Shown: positions 10,056 through 17,463 of the stretch, one piece after another
Layout of the letters: every line of letters begins with the position of its first letter
How positions within the stretch are numbered: position 1 is the stretch's first letter
Origin: Vulcanimicrobiota bacterium
Lineage (GTDB): Bacteria > Vulcanimicrobiota > Xenobia > Xenobiales > JADMJV01
Direction of reading: 5' to 3'
Assembly: GCA_019637395.1 (NCBI GenBank)
Contig: JAHBVR010000001.1
Location: 467,994 to 531,993 of the forward strand
DNA: 64,000 nt
Translations under genes and position numbers: made by a program
The notes under the pieces: generated by a model
Databases searched by the model: none
Told to the model about the DNA's origin: nothing
What the model saw: only the letters and a program-made list of their open reading frames with translations

Positions 10056-10430
10056 ATGGTTGCCTGGATGACATCTTCAGAGAATCGCGCGCTTGACAAC
10101 GCCATGCGCCGGGGCTACCTGGTCTGCCGCCGCGACCAGCGCACCTTGTCCGATCAGTACTCGCAGTACTGCGGCGCGCTAGGTCTACCCGTGCTGCGCG
10201 TGGATCGCCATGGCCGGCAATCCCAGGTGGTGCTGCAATGGTCCAAAGCCCTGCCCCCTTTTCGCCACGACCAGCAATGCAAACTGCGCGGGCTGCTTTC
10301 CGAACCCGACCAACCTCCCGGATTATTGCCGATCGTTTTTCGCTATGGCGCCTACAGCGCGTTTTCCAGCCACGAAGTGGCGGAAGAATTGGCCTCCCTG
10401 GTGGCCAGTTGGATTCAGGAGCAATTCTGA
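10056..10430 (+). CDS. Small protein of unknown function
   Basis: A 124-residue soluble protein with a good Shine-Dalgarno (GGGGGAAG) before ATG 10056. It contains LDNAMRRGYLVCRRDQ near the N-terminus and a Cys pair spread over the middle; the C-terminus is a short amphipathic helix (VAEELASLVASWIQEQF). No motif that I can name. Its stop overlaps the proposed CTG start of the zinc-ribbon gene downstream, so the two are probably coupled. A ten-base palindrome (10022-10031, GTTGGCCAAC) lies in its leader. Confidence 0.65.
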   Translation: MVAWMTSSENRALDNAMRRGYLVCRRDQRTLSDQYSQYCGALGLPVLRVDRHGRQSQVVLQWSKALPPFRHDQQCKLRGLLSEPDQPPGLLPIVFRYGAYSAFSSHEVAEELASLVASWIQEQF

Positions 10431-10831
10431 GCCTTCGTCTCTGTCCGGCCTGCTCGCAGGTCGCCATGCTCAGCTATCAACACCAGGGCCTGGAAGTAGA
10501 CAGTTGCCCGGAATGTTTCGGTATCTGGTTCGATCGCGAGGAGCTCAAAGAGTTCCTGCAGCGCCCGGAACTGGCCCAACGCCTGTCCGAAGGAGCAGCC
10601 CGGCCCGCGCCGACCGGTGGAGGCGAACGTCTCTGTCCCAGTTGCAGAATCGCCCTGAGCGAGAGTTCTCTGGGCGAAGTCAGCGTCGATCTGTGCTTCC
10701 GTTGTCGCGGAATCTGGCTGGACCAGGGGGAGTTGGATCGCGCCGTGGAGCAGTATCGCCAGGGACAGCGCGGAAATCTGGTGGTTCTCAATCAGATTGC
10801 CGAAGGGTTAAGGGCCGCGCGAGGAGGTTAG
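10427..10831 (+). CDS. Double TFIIB-type zinc-ribbon protein
   Basis: Two zf-TFIIB-like ribbons: CPAC then CPECFGIWFDREEL near residues 6-42, and CPSC then CFRCRGIWLDQGEL near 69-105. The CxxC...CxxCxGxWxDxxEL layout is the family signature of small bacterial proteins of unknown, possibly nucleic-acid-related or metal-related function. No ATG exists near the N-terminus. I place the start at CTG 10427, which overlaps the previous TGA (CTGA) and has AGGAG five bases before it; ATT 10424 is an alternative. It is followed two bases later by the dehydrogenase gene, whose GAGGAGG lies in this gene's last codons. Confidence 0.85.
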   Translation: MSLRLCPACSQVAMLSYQHQGLEVDSCPECFGIWFDREELKEFLQRPELAQRLSEGAARPAPTGGGERLCPSCRIALSESSLGEVSVDLCFRCRGIWLDQGELDRAVEQYRQGQRGNLVVLNQIAEGLRAARGG

Positions 10832-10833
10832 CG

Positions 10834-12021
10834 ATGAAGGTTTCAGTGGTGGCATTGGGTGGCGACGGCACCGGCCCGGAAGTTCTCGAGCACAGCTTGA
10901 AGGTACTCGGCGTGATCGGGGAATGGAGCGGAATTCCCTTCCAGGTCGAAACCATCGATTGCGGCGGCCAATATTATCTCAAACATGGCCAGGACTGGCC
11001 GGCCGGCTCCGAACAGCGCTGCGCCGAAGCGGACGTCATCCTGCTCGGCGCCGTCGGCTGGCCGGCACCGGACGGCTCGGGTCCGGTCACCATGAGCGAC
11101 GGCAAGATGGCCGGCTGGTCACCGGTCATCGGCAACCGCATTCGCCTCGACCTCTACGCCAACATTCGCCCGGTCAAGCTCTATGAAGGCGTGAAACAGC
11201 GTATCCACGGCAAACCTCAATCGGTCTGGCAACCGGGCCAGGTGGACATGGTGATCTTGCGTGAGAACACGGAAGATCTCTACTCCGGCATCGGCGGCAC
11301 ACTGCGCCCCGGAGGCCGGGACAAAGTGGCCGTGGACACCCGGGTGATCACCTGGGAAGCCAGTGAGAAGGTGATCCGCAAGGCTTTTGAAGTGTGCCGC
11401 GGGCGCGCTCAGGGCGCCCCCAAAGACGGCAAAAAGCGCGTCACGGCCGTGGTCAAGGACAACGTGATGCAGGGTTGCAAGCTATTTGCCAAAGTCTTCC
11501 GCGAGGTCGGCCAGGAATACCCCGAAATCGAGCAGGAAACGGCCATCGTCGACGCTTTCACGCAGTGGTTGATCGGCCAGCCGGAACACTACGACGTAGT
11601 AGTCACCACCAACATGTTCGGTGACATCGTCACCGACCTGGCCAGCGTCCTGCAAGGGGGCATGGGAATGGCCGTAGGCTGCAACACCGGAGATCACCAC
11701 GCCATGTTCGAGCCCATCCACGGCTCGGCCCCGAAATACGCGGGCCAGGACAAAGTGAATCCCCTGGCCATGATTCTCTCGGTCAAAGAAGCGCTGGCCT
11801 GGTTGGCCACCCGCCCCAAGTTCGCCGCTCAGGCCGAAGCCTTCAACCAGGCCGCCCGGGCCCTGGAAACTTCGGTGGAAGAGGTGCTCAAAGAAGGCAA
11901 AGTGCTCACCTATGACCTGATTGGCGAAGAGAAAGCCAGTTCCGGCAGCCAGGTGACCGAGGCCGTCATCGAACGCCTGCGCGCTCATCTCAAACAAGTC
12001 AGCGGCTTGTCCGTAAGTTAA
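10834..12021 (+). CDS. Isocitrate/isopropylmalate dehydrogenase family enzyme
   Basis: A 395-residue beta-hydroxyacid oxidative decarboxylase. It opens with VVALGGDGTGPEV, has the substrate segment VILRENTEDLYSGIGG, the catalytic Lys/Asn pair in VVKDNVMQ, the metal aspartates near TTNMFGDIVTDLAS, and the nucleotide loop PIHGSAPKYAGQDKVNP. The family includes isocitrate, 3-isopropylmalate, homoisocitrate and tartrate dehydrogenases. No leuCD or citrate-synthase gene is adjacent, so I do not choose a substrate; the loop looks NAD-type rather than NADP-type. Start ATG 10834 follows GAGGAGG. Last gene of the plus-strand series from 3800. Confidence 0.9.
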   Translation: MKVSVVALGGDGTGPEVLEHSLKVLGVIGEWSGIPFQVETIDCGGQYYLKHGQDWPAGSEQRCAEADVILLGAVGWPAPDGSGPVTMSDGKMAGWSPVIGNRIRLDLYANIRPVKLYEGVKQRIHGKPQSVWQPGQVDMVILRENTEDLYSGIGGTLRPGGRDKVAVDTRVITWEASEKVIRKAFEVCRGRAQGAPKDGKKRVTAVVKDNVMQGCKLFAKVFREVGQEYPEIEQETAIVDAFTQWLIGQPEHYDVVVTTNMFGDIVTDLASVLQGGMGMAVGCNTGDHHAMFEPIHGSAPKYAGQDKVNPLAMILSVKEALAWLATRPKFAAQAEAFNQAARALETSVEEVLKEGKVLTYDLIGEEKASSGSQVTEAVIERLRAHLKQVSGLSVS

Positions 12022-12067
12022 CAACTTCCCCCGGCAGGAACCGAATGAATGAGGATATGTTCGGCCT

Positions 12068-12166
12068 ATGAATCACAACGAAACCAACCACTTCATCTGG
12101 ACCTTCATCGACCTTCCGCAGCTGGACGGGGCGAGCGATGGACAGTTGCTGGGCTCCCCCATCTAA
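12068..12166 (+). CDS. Possible 32-residue small protein
   Basis: A short open frame from ATG 12068 to TAA 12164-12166 in the 193-base gap between two plus-strand genes. The peptide is polar with aromatic residues (NETNHFIWTFIDLP). Upstream sequence GAATGAGGATATG gives only a weak, distant Shine-Dalgarno. It could be a leader peptide or chance. Not recognised. Confidence 0.2.
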   Translation: MNHNETNHFIWTFIDLPQLDGASDGQLLGSPI

Positions 12167-12168
12167 AA

Positions 12169-12186
12169 GATGCCTCTAAAGGCATC
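12169..12186 (+). other. Small perfect hairpin in intergenic region
   Basis: GATGCC (12169-12174) and GGCATC (12181-12186) form a six-pair stem with loop TCTAAA, ending about 28 bases before the next gene. There is no T-run, so it is not an intrinsic terminator; it may be a processing or regulatory structure, or chance. Confidence 0.3.
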
Positions 12187-12214
12187 GAGAGCGGAACGCT
12201 AGAATTTTAGAGGA

Positions 12215-12607
12215 ATGCCCCCCTCTCCCCAAGCCCTCAACGCGTCTATGTGGCGCGGCGCTAAAATGGGCGCCGTCAGCCTCGGCCTGGTGGGTTTTGT
12301 GGGCGGCATCACCGTCTGCGTTGCCTACCACCTGCCCTTTCCACCCATTGCAGTGAGCGAGCTCGGCATCCTGCTGGGCGGCTGCCTGGGGGCTATGGCC
12401 GGCTATGCCTGGTGCTATCCGACTGGACGCAACATCCTCAGGGGCGCTTTTTGGGGTGCCTTGTTCGGGTTGGCTCCCGCCGGACTACCCCAGGGCAACG
12501 TTTCCGTGCCCGTCTGGCTGGCCTGTGTGATGCTGGCCGCGGTCATCGGCTACCAGGCCGGCTGCTCACCTCAGAATCCTCAGGAATCGGGTTGGAGACT
12601 CCGCTAA
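12215..12607 (+). CDS. Small integral membrane protein
   Basis: A 130-residue protein with about four hydrophobic segments (around residues 19-39, 47-66, 77-90 and 97-113) rich in Gly and Ala, and short polar ends. Unknown family. ATG 12215 has AGAGG almost touching it; ATG 12248 is an alternative start with poorer spacing context. The end overlaps the convergent kinase gene by four bases. Confidence 0.65.
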   Translation: MPPSPQALNASMWRGAKMGAVSLGLVGFVGGITVCVAYHLPFPPIAVSELGILLGGCLGAMAGYAWCYPTGRNILRGAFWGALFGLAPAGLPQGNVSVPVWLACVMLAAVIGYQAGCSPQNPQESGWRLR

Positions 12608-14895
12608 CCGTCGTTTTTGTCGAGCAGCCGGTATTGTCCGTCGCGAATTTGCACCAGGTAGGGAGTGCGGCGATCGAGCCGGCGCCCCGGTGCGAAATCA
12701 CCTGAAACGCCAGGATAAGCCGGCGACCTGGCTCCAATATCCTGGAAGTACTCGGTCAGTTTCTGACGATCGAAACCGACTTTGTTGATCCCGTCGGCAA
12801 TCAACATCAAGCTGTCGTAGGCGTTGGCCTCGCGATGCGAAGGTCGCAAGCTGCCGAACTGCTGGGTGAAGGCGGCGGTGAATTCGCGAATGCGCTGACT
12901 GTTGGCGTCCGGATGAAAGTAAGTGGAAGTCAGCATTCCGTCCACATCCTTGCCGCCGTTGAGCACGATGGAACTGGAGAAAGCCACCACCTGAGTAGCC
13001 AGAGGCAGCTTGGGATGGACCTGGCGCAGCAACCGGGTGAACTGCAAAACGATGTCGCTGCGATACTCGGCCAAAAAGACCGCATCGACCGAATTCTCAT
13101 CGATTACCCGGAGCTGGTCGGCGAAATCCGGAGCGGCATTATTGTAGGGCAACTGGGGGGCAACCACATGGCCGCCCAGCTTGGCAAAGGCCTCCTTGAA
13201 CTCGTCGCTTTCCGAACGCGAGATAATGCTGTCTTGAGCGGTAAAGACGGCCACCGTCTTCCAACCGCTGTTCCACATATAACTGGCGATGCACTCGACG
13301 CGCTGCTGATCGCTGTCGGAAGCGGTGAATATATGCTTGCCGATCTCCCAAACGCGGGGATCGGAAGCGGTCGGGGCCAGCGCCGGCATGCCCCCGCCTT
13401 CGAAGACCGGAGCGGTGGCCACGACTTGCTGCGAGGTCCAGGGGCCCAGCACCACCTGGTAGTCCGAATCATTCTTGATGCGGCTGGCCATTTCGATGGC
13501 CTGGTCGGGGCGGCTGGCCGTGTCATAAAGATCCAACATCAGCAGGTGGCCGCGCACCCCACCGGCCTGATTGATTTGTTTTTGAGCCATGGCCAGGCCG
13601 GGGTAGAACTGAACCCCCTCACGATCATTGCCCAAAGTGCTGGTCATCACCGGGATCTTGTAGTACGGCTTCTGCTGAAAGATGACGTAGGTGTTCTGGC
13701 TCAAAATCTGCGCTTCCGCGTCTTCTGGATAGCGCGTGATCAGCTTGTCCAACTGATCGATCGCCTTGGCATACTCCTTGGAAGCCACCAGACTGCGCGC
13801 CCTGGCCTTTTCGTCGGCGGTGGCGGCCAGAATGGGAATCAGCGGGTCTTGAGCGGGAGGTGAAGGATTCTTCTGGGCCCAAAATTGGGTCAACCCCAAA
13901 GACGCGGCCGCTAAGAAGATCAGGGTCGAACTCTGCAAGAAGCGTAACAACCAGCGCGGAGTCAAAGGCGGACGTTCGACCGGAGTAAAGAGGGGTGGAG
14001 CCAGCACGGCGCTATCGGCCAGCATCTCAGTGGCGGGCTCGGATGGTCCGCGACCGGAGCCGGAATTGGCCGCGGTGGGCGCGGGCTGCTTAGAAAGCCA
14101 GAGCAACAGGTCTCGAATCAATTCACCTGAATTGGCATAACGCTGAGAGGGCTCAGGCTGCAGGCACTTCAAGACCACCGCTTCGCAAGAAGGATCGAGG
14201 TTCGGGCGAAACGGGCGCAGGCGCTGAGAGCCGTAGACGGGACTGGGCGGACGGCTGGTAAGCACGTAAAAAAGCGTAGCTCCCAGAGAATATACGTCGC
14301 TGCGTTCATCGGTCTGAGCGGCGTCCTCCCACTGTTCGGGGGGGGCGTAACCGACCGAGCCGGAGGCCTGGGTATCCCGGCGCTTGCCCGGATCAAACTG
14401 GCGAGCCAGGCCGAAGTCCACCAGCTTGATGTGCCGGTCCTCGGTAATGATGATGTTGTCCGGCTTCAGATCGCGAAAAATGACCGGCTTTTCCTGCCGG
14501 TGCAGGTAGTCCAGCACCTGCGCCAGTTCCAGCGCCCAGCGCATGGCCTGAAGTTCGCTGGCCTGCCCCTCGCGTTGAATCAACTGCGCCAGGTTCTCGC
14601 CCTCGATACACTCCATCACCAGGTACTGCTTGGACTCTTCGATGAAGTAATCGACGATCATGGGCAGGTTGCGATGGCGCAACCTGCTCAGCATCTGAGC
14701 TTCCCGCTTGAAGCTTTCCTCGATTTGCTCCTGCGAAGCCGGATCGAAGACCAGCATTTCCTTGACCGCCCAACGCTTGCCCGGCAGGCGCAGGTCTTCG
14801 CACTGATAAACTGCGCCCATGCCACCTCGGCCTAGAAAACCGGTAATTCGGTAGCGGCCCTGGAGCACGGAACCCACTTTGCCTGAAATTTCCAT
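12604..14895 (-). CDS. Transmembrane Ser/Thr protein kinase with periplasmic ligand-binding (LIV-type) ectodomain
   Basis: A 763-residue receptor kinase. Residues 15-265 are a Hanks-type kinase: glycine loop LGRGGMGAVY, Lys45 in WAVKEM, catalytic FRDLKPDN with Asp142 (Phe replaces the usual His), DFG at 160-162 and GYAPPEQW. A Pro/Ser linker is followed by a membrane helix (about 317-338), a short TPR-like helical pair (361-400) and, from about 411 to the end, a type 1 periplasmic binding domain like Leu/Ile/Val-binding proteins (GLAMAQKQINQAGGVRG, VLGPWTSQQVVATAPVFE). The topology predicts ligand sensing outside and phosphorylation inside. GAGGGG before ATG 14895. It follows the Hsp70-like and tubulin-like genes in the same orientation. 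Confidence 0.9.
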   Translation of the reverse strand: MEISGKVGSVLQGRYRITGFLGRGGMGAVYQCEDLRLPGKRWAVKEMLVFDPASQEQIEESFKREAQMLSRLRHRNLPMIVDYFIEESKQYLVMECIEGENLAQLIQREGQASELQAMRWALELAQVLDYLHRQEKPVIFRDLKPDNIIITEDRHIKLVDFGLARQFDPGKRRDTQASGSVGYAPPEQWEDAAQTDERSDVYSLGATLFYVLTSRPPSPVYGSQRLRPFRPNLDPSCEAVVLKCLQPEPSQRYANSGELIRDLLLWLSKQPAPTAANSGSGRGPSEPATEMLADSAVLAPPLFTPVERPPLTPRWLLRFLQSSTLIFLAAASLGLTQFWAQKNPSPPAQDPLIPILAATADEKARARSLVASKEYAKAIDQLDKLITRYPEDAEAQILSQNTYVIFQQKPYYKIPVMTSTLGNDREGVQFYPGLAMAQKQINQAGGVRGHLLMLDLYDTASRPDQAIEMASRIKNDSDYQVVLGPWTSQQVVATAPVFEGGGMPALAPTASDPRVWEIGKHIFTASDSDQQRVECIASYMWNSGWKTVAVFTAQDSIISRSESDEFKEAFAKLGGHVVAPQLPYNNAAPDFADQLRVIDENSVDAVFLAEYRSDIVLQFTRLLRQVHPKLPLATQVVAFSSSIVLNGGKDVDGMLTSTYFHPDANSQRIREFTAAFTQQFGSLRPSHREANAYDSLMLIADGINKVGFDRQKLTEYFQDIGARSPAYPGVSGDFAPGRRLDRRTPYLVQIRDGQYRLLDKNDG

Positions 14896-14979
14896 CGGCC
14901 CCTCGCTTCGCCGCTACTCCTCTTTCTCCCGGAGGTTGTTTAAGACAAACTCCATGGTAAAGGCAATTCCACCGCCACC

Positions 14980-15165
14980 TCACCACAGCGCGTATTCGGA
15001 AGCGGCCTTCCGGACCTCATCCGGCAGGCTGCCGAAGAGTTGAGCTTGAGGTCGGGAAAGCTGGGGCTCTGCAAGGTCTCAAAGCTGTCGTCATAACTGC
15101 CCATGATCATAAAGTGCCCCTGATTCAGATGGAAGACCTCCAGCGTGGTCCTGGATACTCCGGCC
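14980..15165 (-). pseudogene. Frameshifted C-terminal remnant resembling a Uma2-type nuclease
   Basis: Reading minus-strand from about 15165, one frame gives TLEVFHLNQGHFMIMGSYDD then SPSFPDLKLN; a second frame then gives LFGSLPDEVRKAASEYALW and a stop at 14980. Restoring one base after KL(N) joins them into a continuous tail that looks like the C-terminus of Uma2 (DUF820) endonucleases, with its LEVY-type strand and FPGLxLxLxxLF end. No start codon or N-terminal half remains; its beginning overlaps the end of the Hsp70-like gene. I read it as a decayed gene fragment. Family call is by pattern only. Confidence 0.45.
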
Positions 15166-17461
15166 ACAGTCTGAAGGGGCCTACTTCAAGCAGGTTGCGC
15201 CCGGCGCACTCGACCCGCACCAACAATCGATAATCGGCCGAGAGAGCCCAGCGCAGCACGGTGTGGGCCGGGTCCAGATCTTCACTGACGCGCAGGCTAA
15301 GCCTTTCCAGAGTCACCAACTGACCGTTCAGGCTGCCGTCGGGCAGCACGTAGTCGTTCTCCCAGCCCAGATTCTCCACCACCTCCAGCCAATTCTGGCC
15401 GGGCAACAAAGACACGGGCGTCAGTTCAGCCGTGCCGGGCAGGCTCTGACCGAGCTGGATGAGCGGATGAAAGCGCGCCCCGCGCTCCCCCATCAGTTTG
15501 ACGCCCAGGCGCGTGGTGCACACGGTCGCTCCCGTCTGCTCGGGAAAAGCCAGCCAGCTCGAGCCCGGGGCCAGACTGCGGGGCGGCCCGGAGCGCACGA
15601 CCTCCGGATGGTAACGAGCCCCCAGCACCACGCAGTGTTTTGGTTCAGCCGCCCGCTCCAAAGGCACGCCCGGGAAACACCGCTGCAGCCATTCCGGGAT
15701 CAAAGGGTAAAGGGAGCCCAGCCCACTGACCACGATCAAATCCGGCGGCACGGGCCCTTCCGGCAGACTCAGGCGGAGCCTGGGTTCGACCAGCGGGTCG
15801 ATCACGGAGCGCAGGGAATGCTCGCGCTTCAAGCGCTCCGCCTCCTCGTGTTCTGGGGGGGACTGCCGTCTCCCCCCAGCCCCCCCCTGCTCCTCCAAAT
15901 GAGCCGCGTAGAACGCGGTGATGTCATTGCCCCCAAACCAGCGGTCGCCTCCCACATGTTCGAGCTCCACGCTGACCATGGTCGAGCGGCGGCTGTCCAC
16001 TGTCAGCCAGGCCACGTCGCTGGTGGTGCCGCCGAAGTCGTAGAGCAAGAGCCGCCACTCGCGCTCGGGCCAGGCGCGCCCGGCCAGAAATTCGTAGGCG
16101 GCCGCCAGCGGCTCACAAATTAGCTCCAACCGGCAGTCCAGCCGGGACAAAAAGGCCTGGCGCAATAAATGGATTTGCCGCGGTGAGAAAGCCGCCGGAT
16201 GAGCCAGGCAGCAACGCCGCAAACGCTGTCTGGCCAGAGCAGGCGTCCGTCCCACCCGCTGCCAAAGCACCTCCAAATAGTCGCCCAGGACCTCTTCCGG
16301 AGTGCGCTCCAGAATCTCCTGAGACGGTAAGATGAGCCGGAAGCGAAAGTCAGGCAAACCCAGATGCCTCTTGGCCTCCAGCGCCACGTTCGGGCCCGCC
16401 TGCTCGGTGGGCTGCGGGTCCCCCTCCGAGAAATAAGCCAGTCCGCTGGGCAGGCACAGGCTCTCTCCGTCCAGCGCCAGTTGGGTCAGCCTCCCCTGCT
16501 CATCCAGCAGCGCGGCCGTGGTGGTGGTGCTGCCCAGATCGATCAGCAGCCAGCCCGCATAGTCGGTGCGATCCGGCTTGACCACATCGAGCAGCAAGCG
16601 CCGCCGCCGCCCGTCGCGTAAAACCACCTCCACCCAGCTCAGACCCGGCTCCGCCTCGCCCTCGAGTTCCAGGCCGCCGGCTCCTTCCAGCGCGGCTGGG
16701 AAATGAGCGAGCAGACCCGGGATGGAACTCTCCACTCGCTCGATCTCGACCCCGCCCTGCCAGGTCCGCAGCGGCACCTCGAGGCGCGGCTGGCTGGTCA
16801 GGCACCACTCCAGCCGCTCGGGCATTTCCAAATGGCCCGCCCAGCGGCATTCGAGCTGGCTGCGTAGCAACAATTCCCCCAATTGCCATTGAACCGGCCC
16901 GGTCACCGCCGGAGCCTTCAGATGCAAAGCCGGCCGGGCGCGCTGGCTGAGCACCAGTGGCAAAGTTTCGGCGCACTCCCAACCGGCCGGCAACTGATCC
17001 ACGTAGAGCGCTCCGCTCAAGACCCGCAAATGTCCCGCGATCCAGCCTTGCTCGGGGTTGAGCAGTTCGGTTCGCCACTCGAGCTGAGCCCGCGCGGGCG
17101 GGCTGCTCCAGACCGCCACCTCCGCTTCACCCAACTGGATCACGCCCGGCAGTCCCTCTTCGGCCGTATCCAGGACAGACAAATCCAACCGGACTGTCTG
17201 GCCGGGATCCAAAGGGAGGAACTCGGAATCCGCCCGAAGCCAGGCCGGCAGACGCAAGGAACCCGGCTCCAACAGGCCGCTTCGCCCCAGGTAAGTCACC
17301 GCCAGGCCGGCTTTCCCCAGAGACAAGACGTTGGTTTTCCGGCCCTGACCGTCGAGTGGGATCAACTGGACGGGGAACTGCCCTTGCCCACAATTGGGGC
17401 AGAAGCGATCCTCGGGTGTGAGTTCCCAGCCTTCACAGTCGGCGCCCAGACAACGCAACAT
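15125..17461 (-). CDS. Hsp70/actin-like ATPase with N-terminal zinc ribbon
   Basis: A 778-residue protein. An N-terminal zinc ribbon uses Cys4, Cys9, Cys21 and Cys24 (CPNCG). Residues about 30-295 are beta-rich, Ig-like stretches. Residues 304-620 are an actin/Hsp70 ATPase core: phosphate-1 IDLGSTTTTA (307-316), connect-1 ICEPLAAAYEF (448-458), phosphate-2 LLYDFGGTTSDVAWL (472-486) and an adenosine motif VVSGLGSLYPLIPEWL (577-592). There is no Hsp70 EEVD-type tail; the C-terminal 150 residues are again beta-rich, as in a substrate domain. No membrane segment. It starts two bases after the tubulin-like gene and is probably co-transcribed with it. Confidence 0.85.
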   Translation of the reverse strand: MLRCLGADCEGWELTPEDRFCPNCGQGQFPVQLIPLDGQGRKTNVLSLGKAGLAVTYLGRSGLLEPGSLRLPAWLRADSEFLPLDPGQTVRLDLSVLDTAEEGLPGVIQLGEAEVAVWSSPPARAQLEWRTELLNPEQGWIAGHLRVLSGALYVDQLPAGWECAETLPLVLSQRARPALHLKAPAVTGPVQWQLGELLLRSQLECRWAGHLEMPERLEWCLTSQPRLEVPLRTWQGGVEIERVESSIPGLLAHFPAALEGAGGLELEGEAEPGLSWVEVVLRDGRRRRLLLDVVKPDRTDYAGWLLIDLGSTTTTAALLDEQGRLTQLALDGESLCLPSGLAYFSEGDPQPTEQAGPNVALEAKRHLGLPDFRFRLILPSQEILERTPEEVLGDYLEVLWQRVGRTPALARQRLRRCCLAHPAAFSPRQIHLLRQAFLSRLDCRLELICEPLAAAYEFLAGRAWPEREWRLLLYDFGGTTSDVAWLTVDSRRSTMVSVELEHVGGDRWFGGNDITAFYAAHLEEQGGAGGRRQSPPEHEEAERLKREHSLRSVIDPLVEPRLRLSLPEGPVPPDLIVVSGLGSLYPLIPEWLQRCFPGVPLERAAEPKHCVVLGARYHPEVVRSGPPRSLAPGSSWLAFPEQTGATVCTTRLGVKLMGERGARFHPLIQLGQSLPGTAELTPVSLLPGQNWLEVVENLGWENDYVLPDGSLNGQLVTLERLSLRVSEDLDPAHTVLRWALSADYRLLVRVECAGRNLLEVGPFRLWPEYPGPRWRSSI

Positions 17462-17463
17462 AT

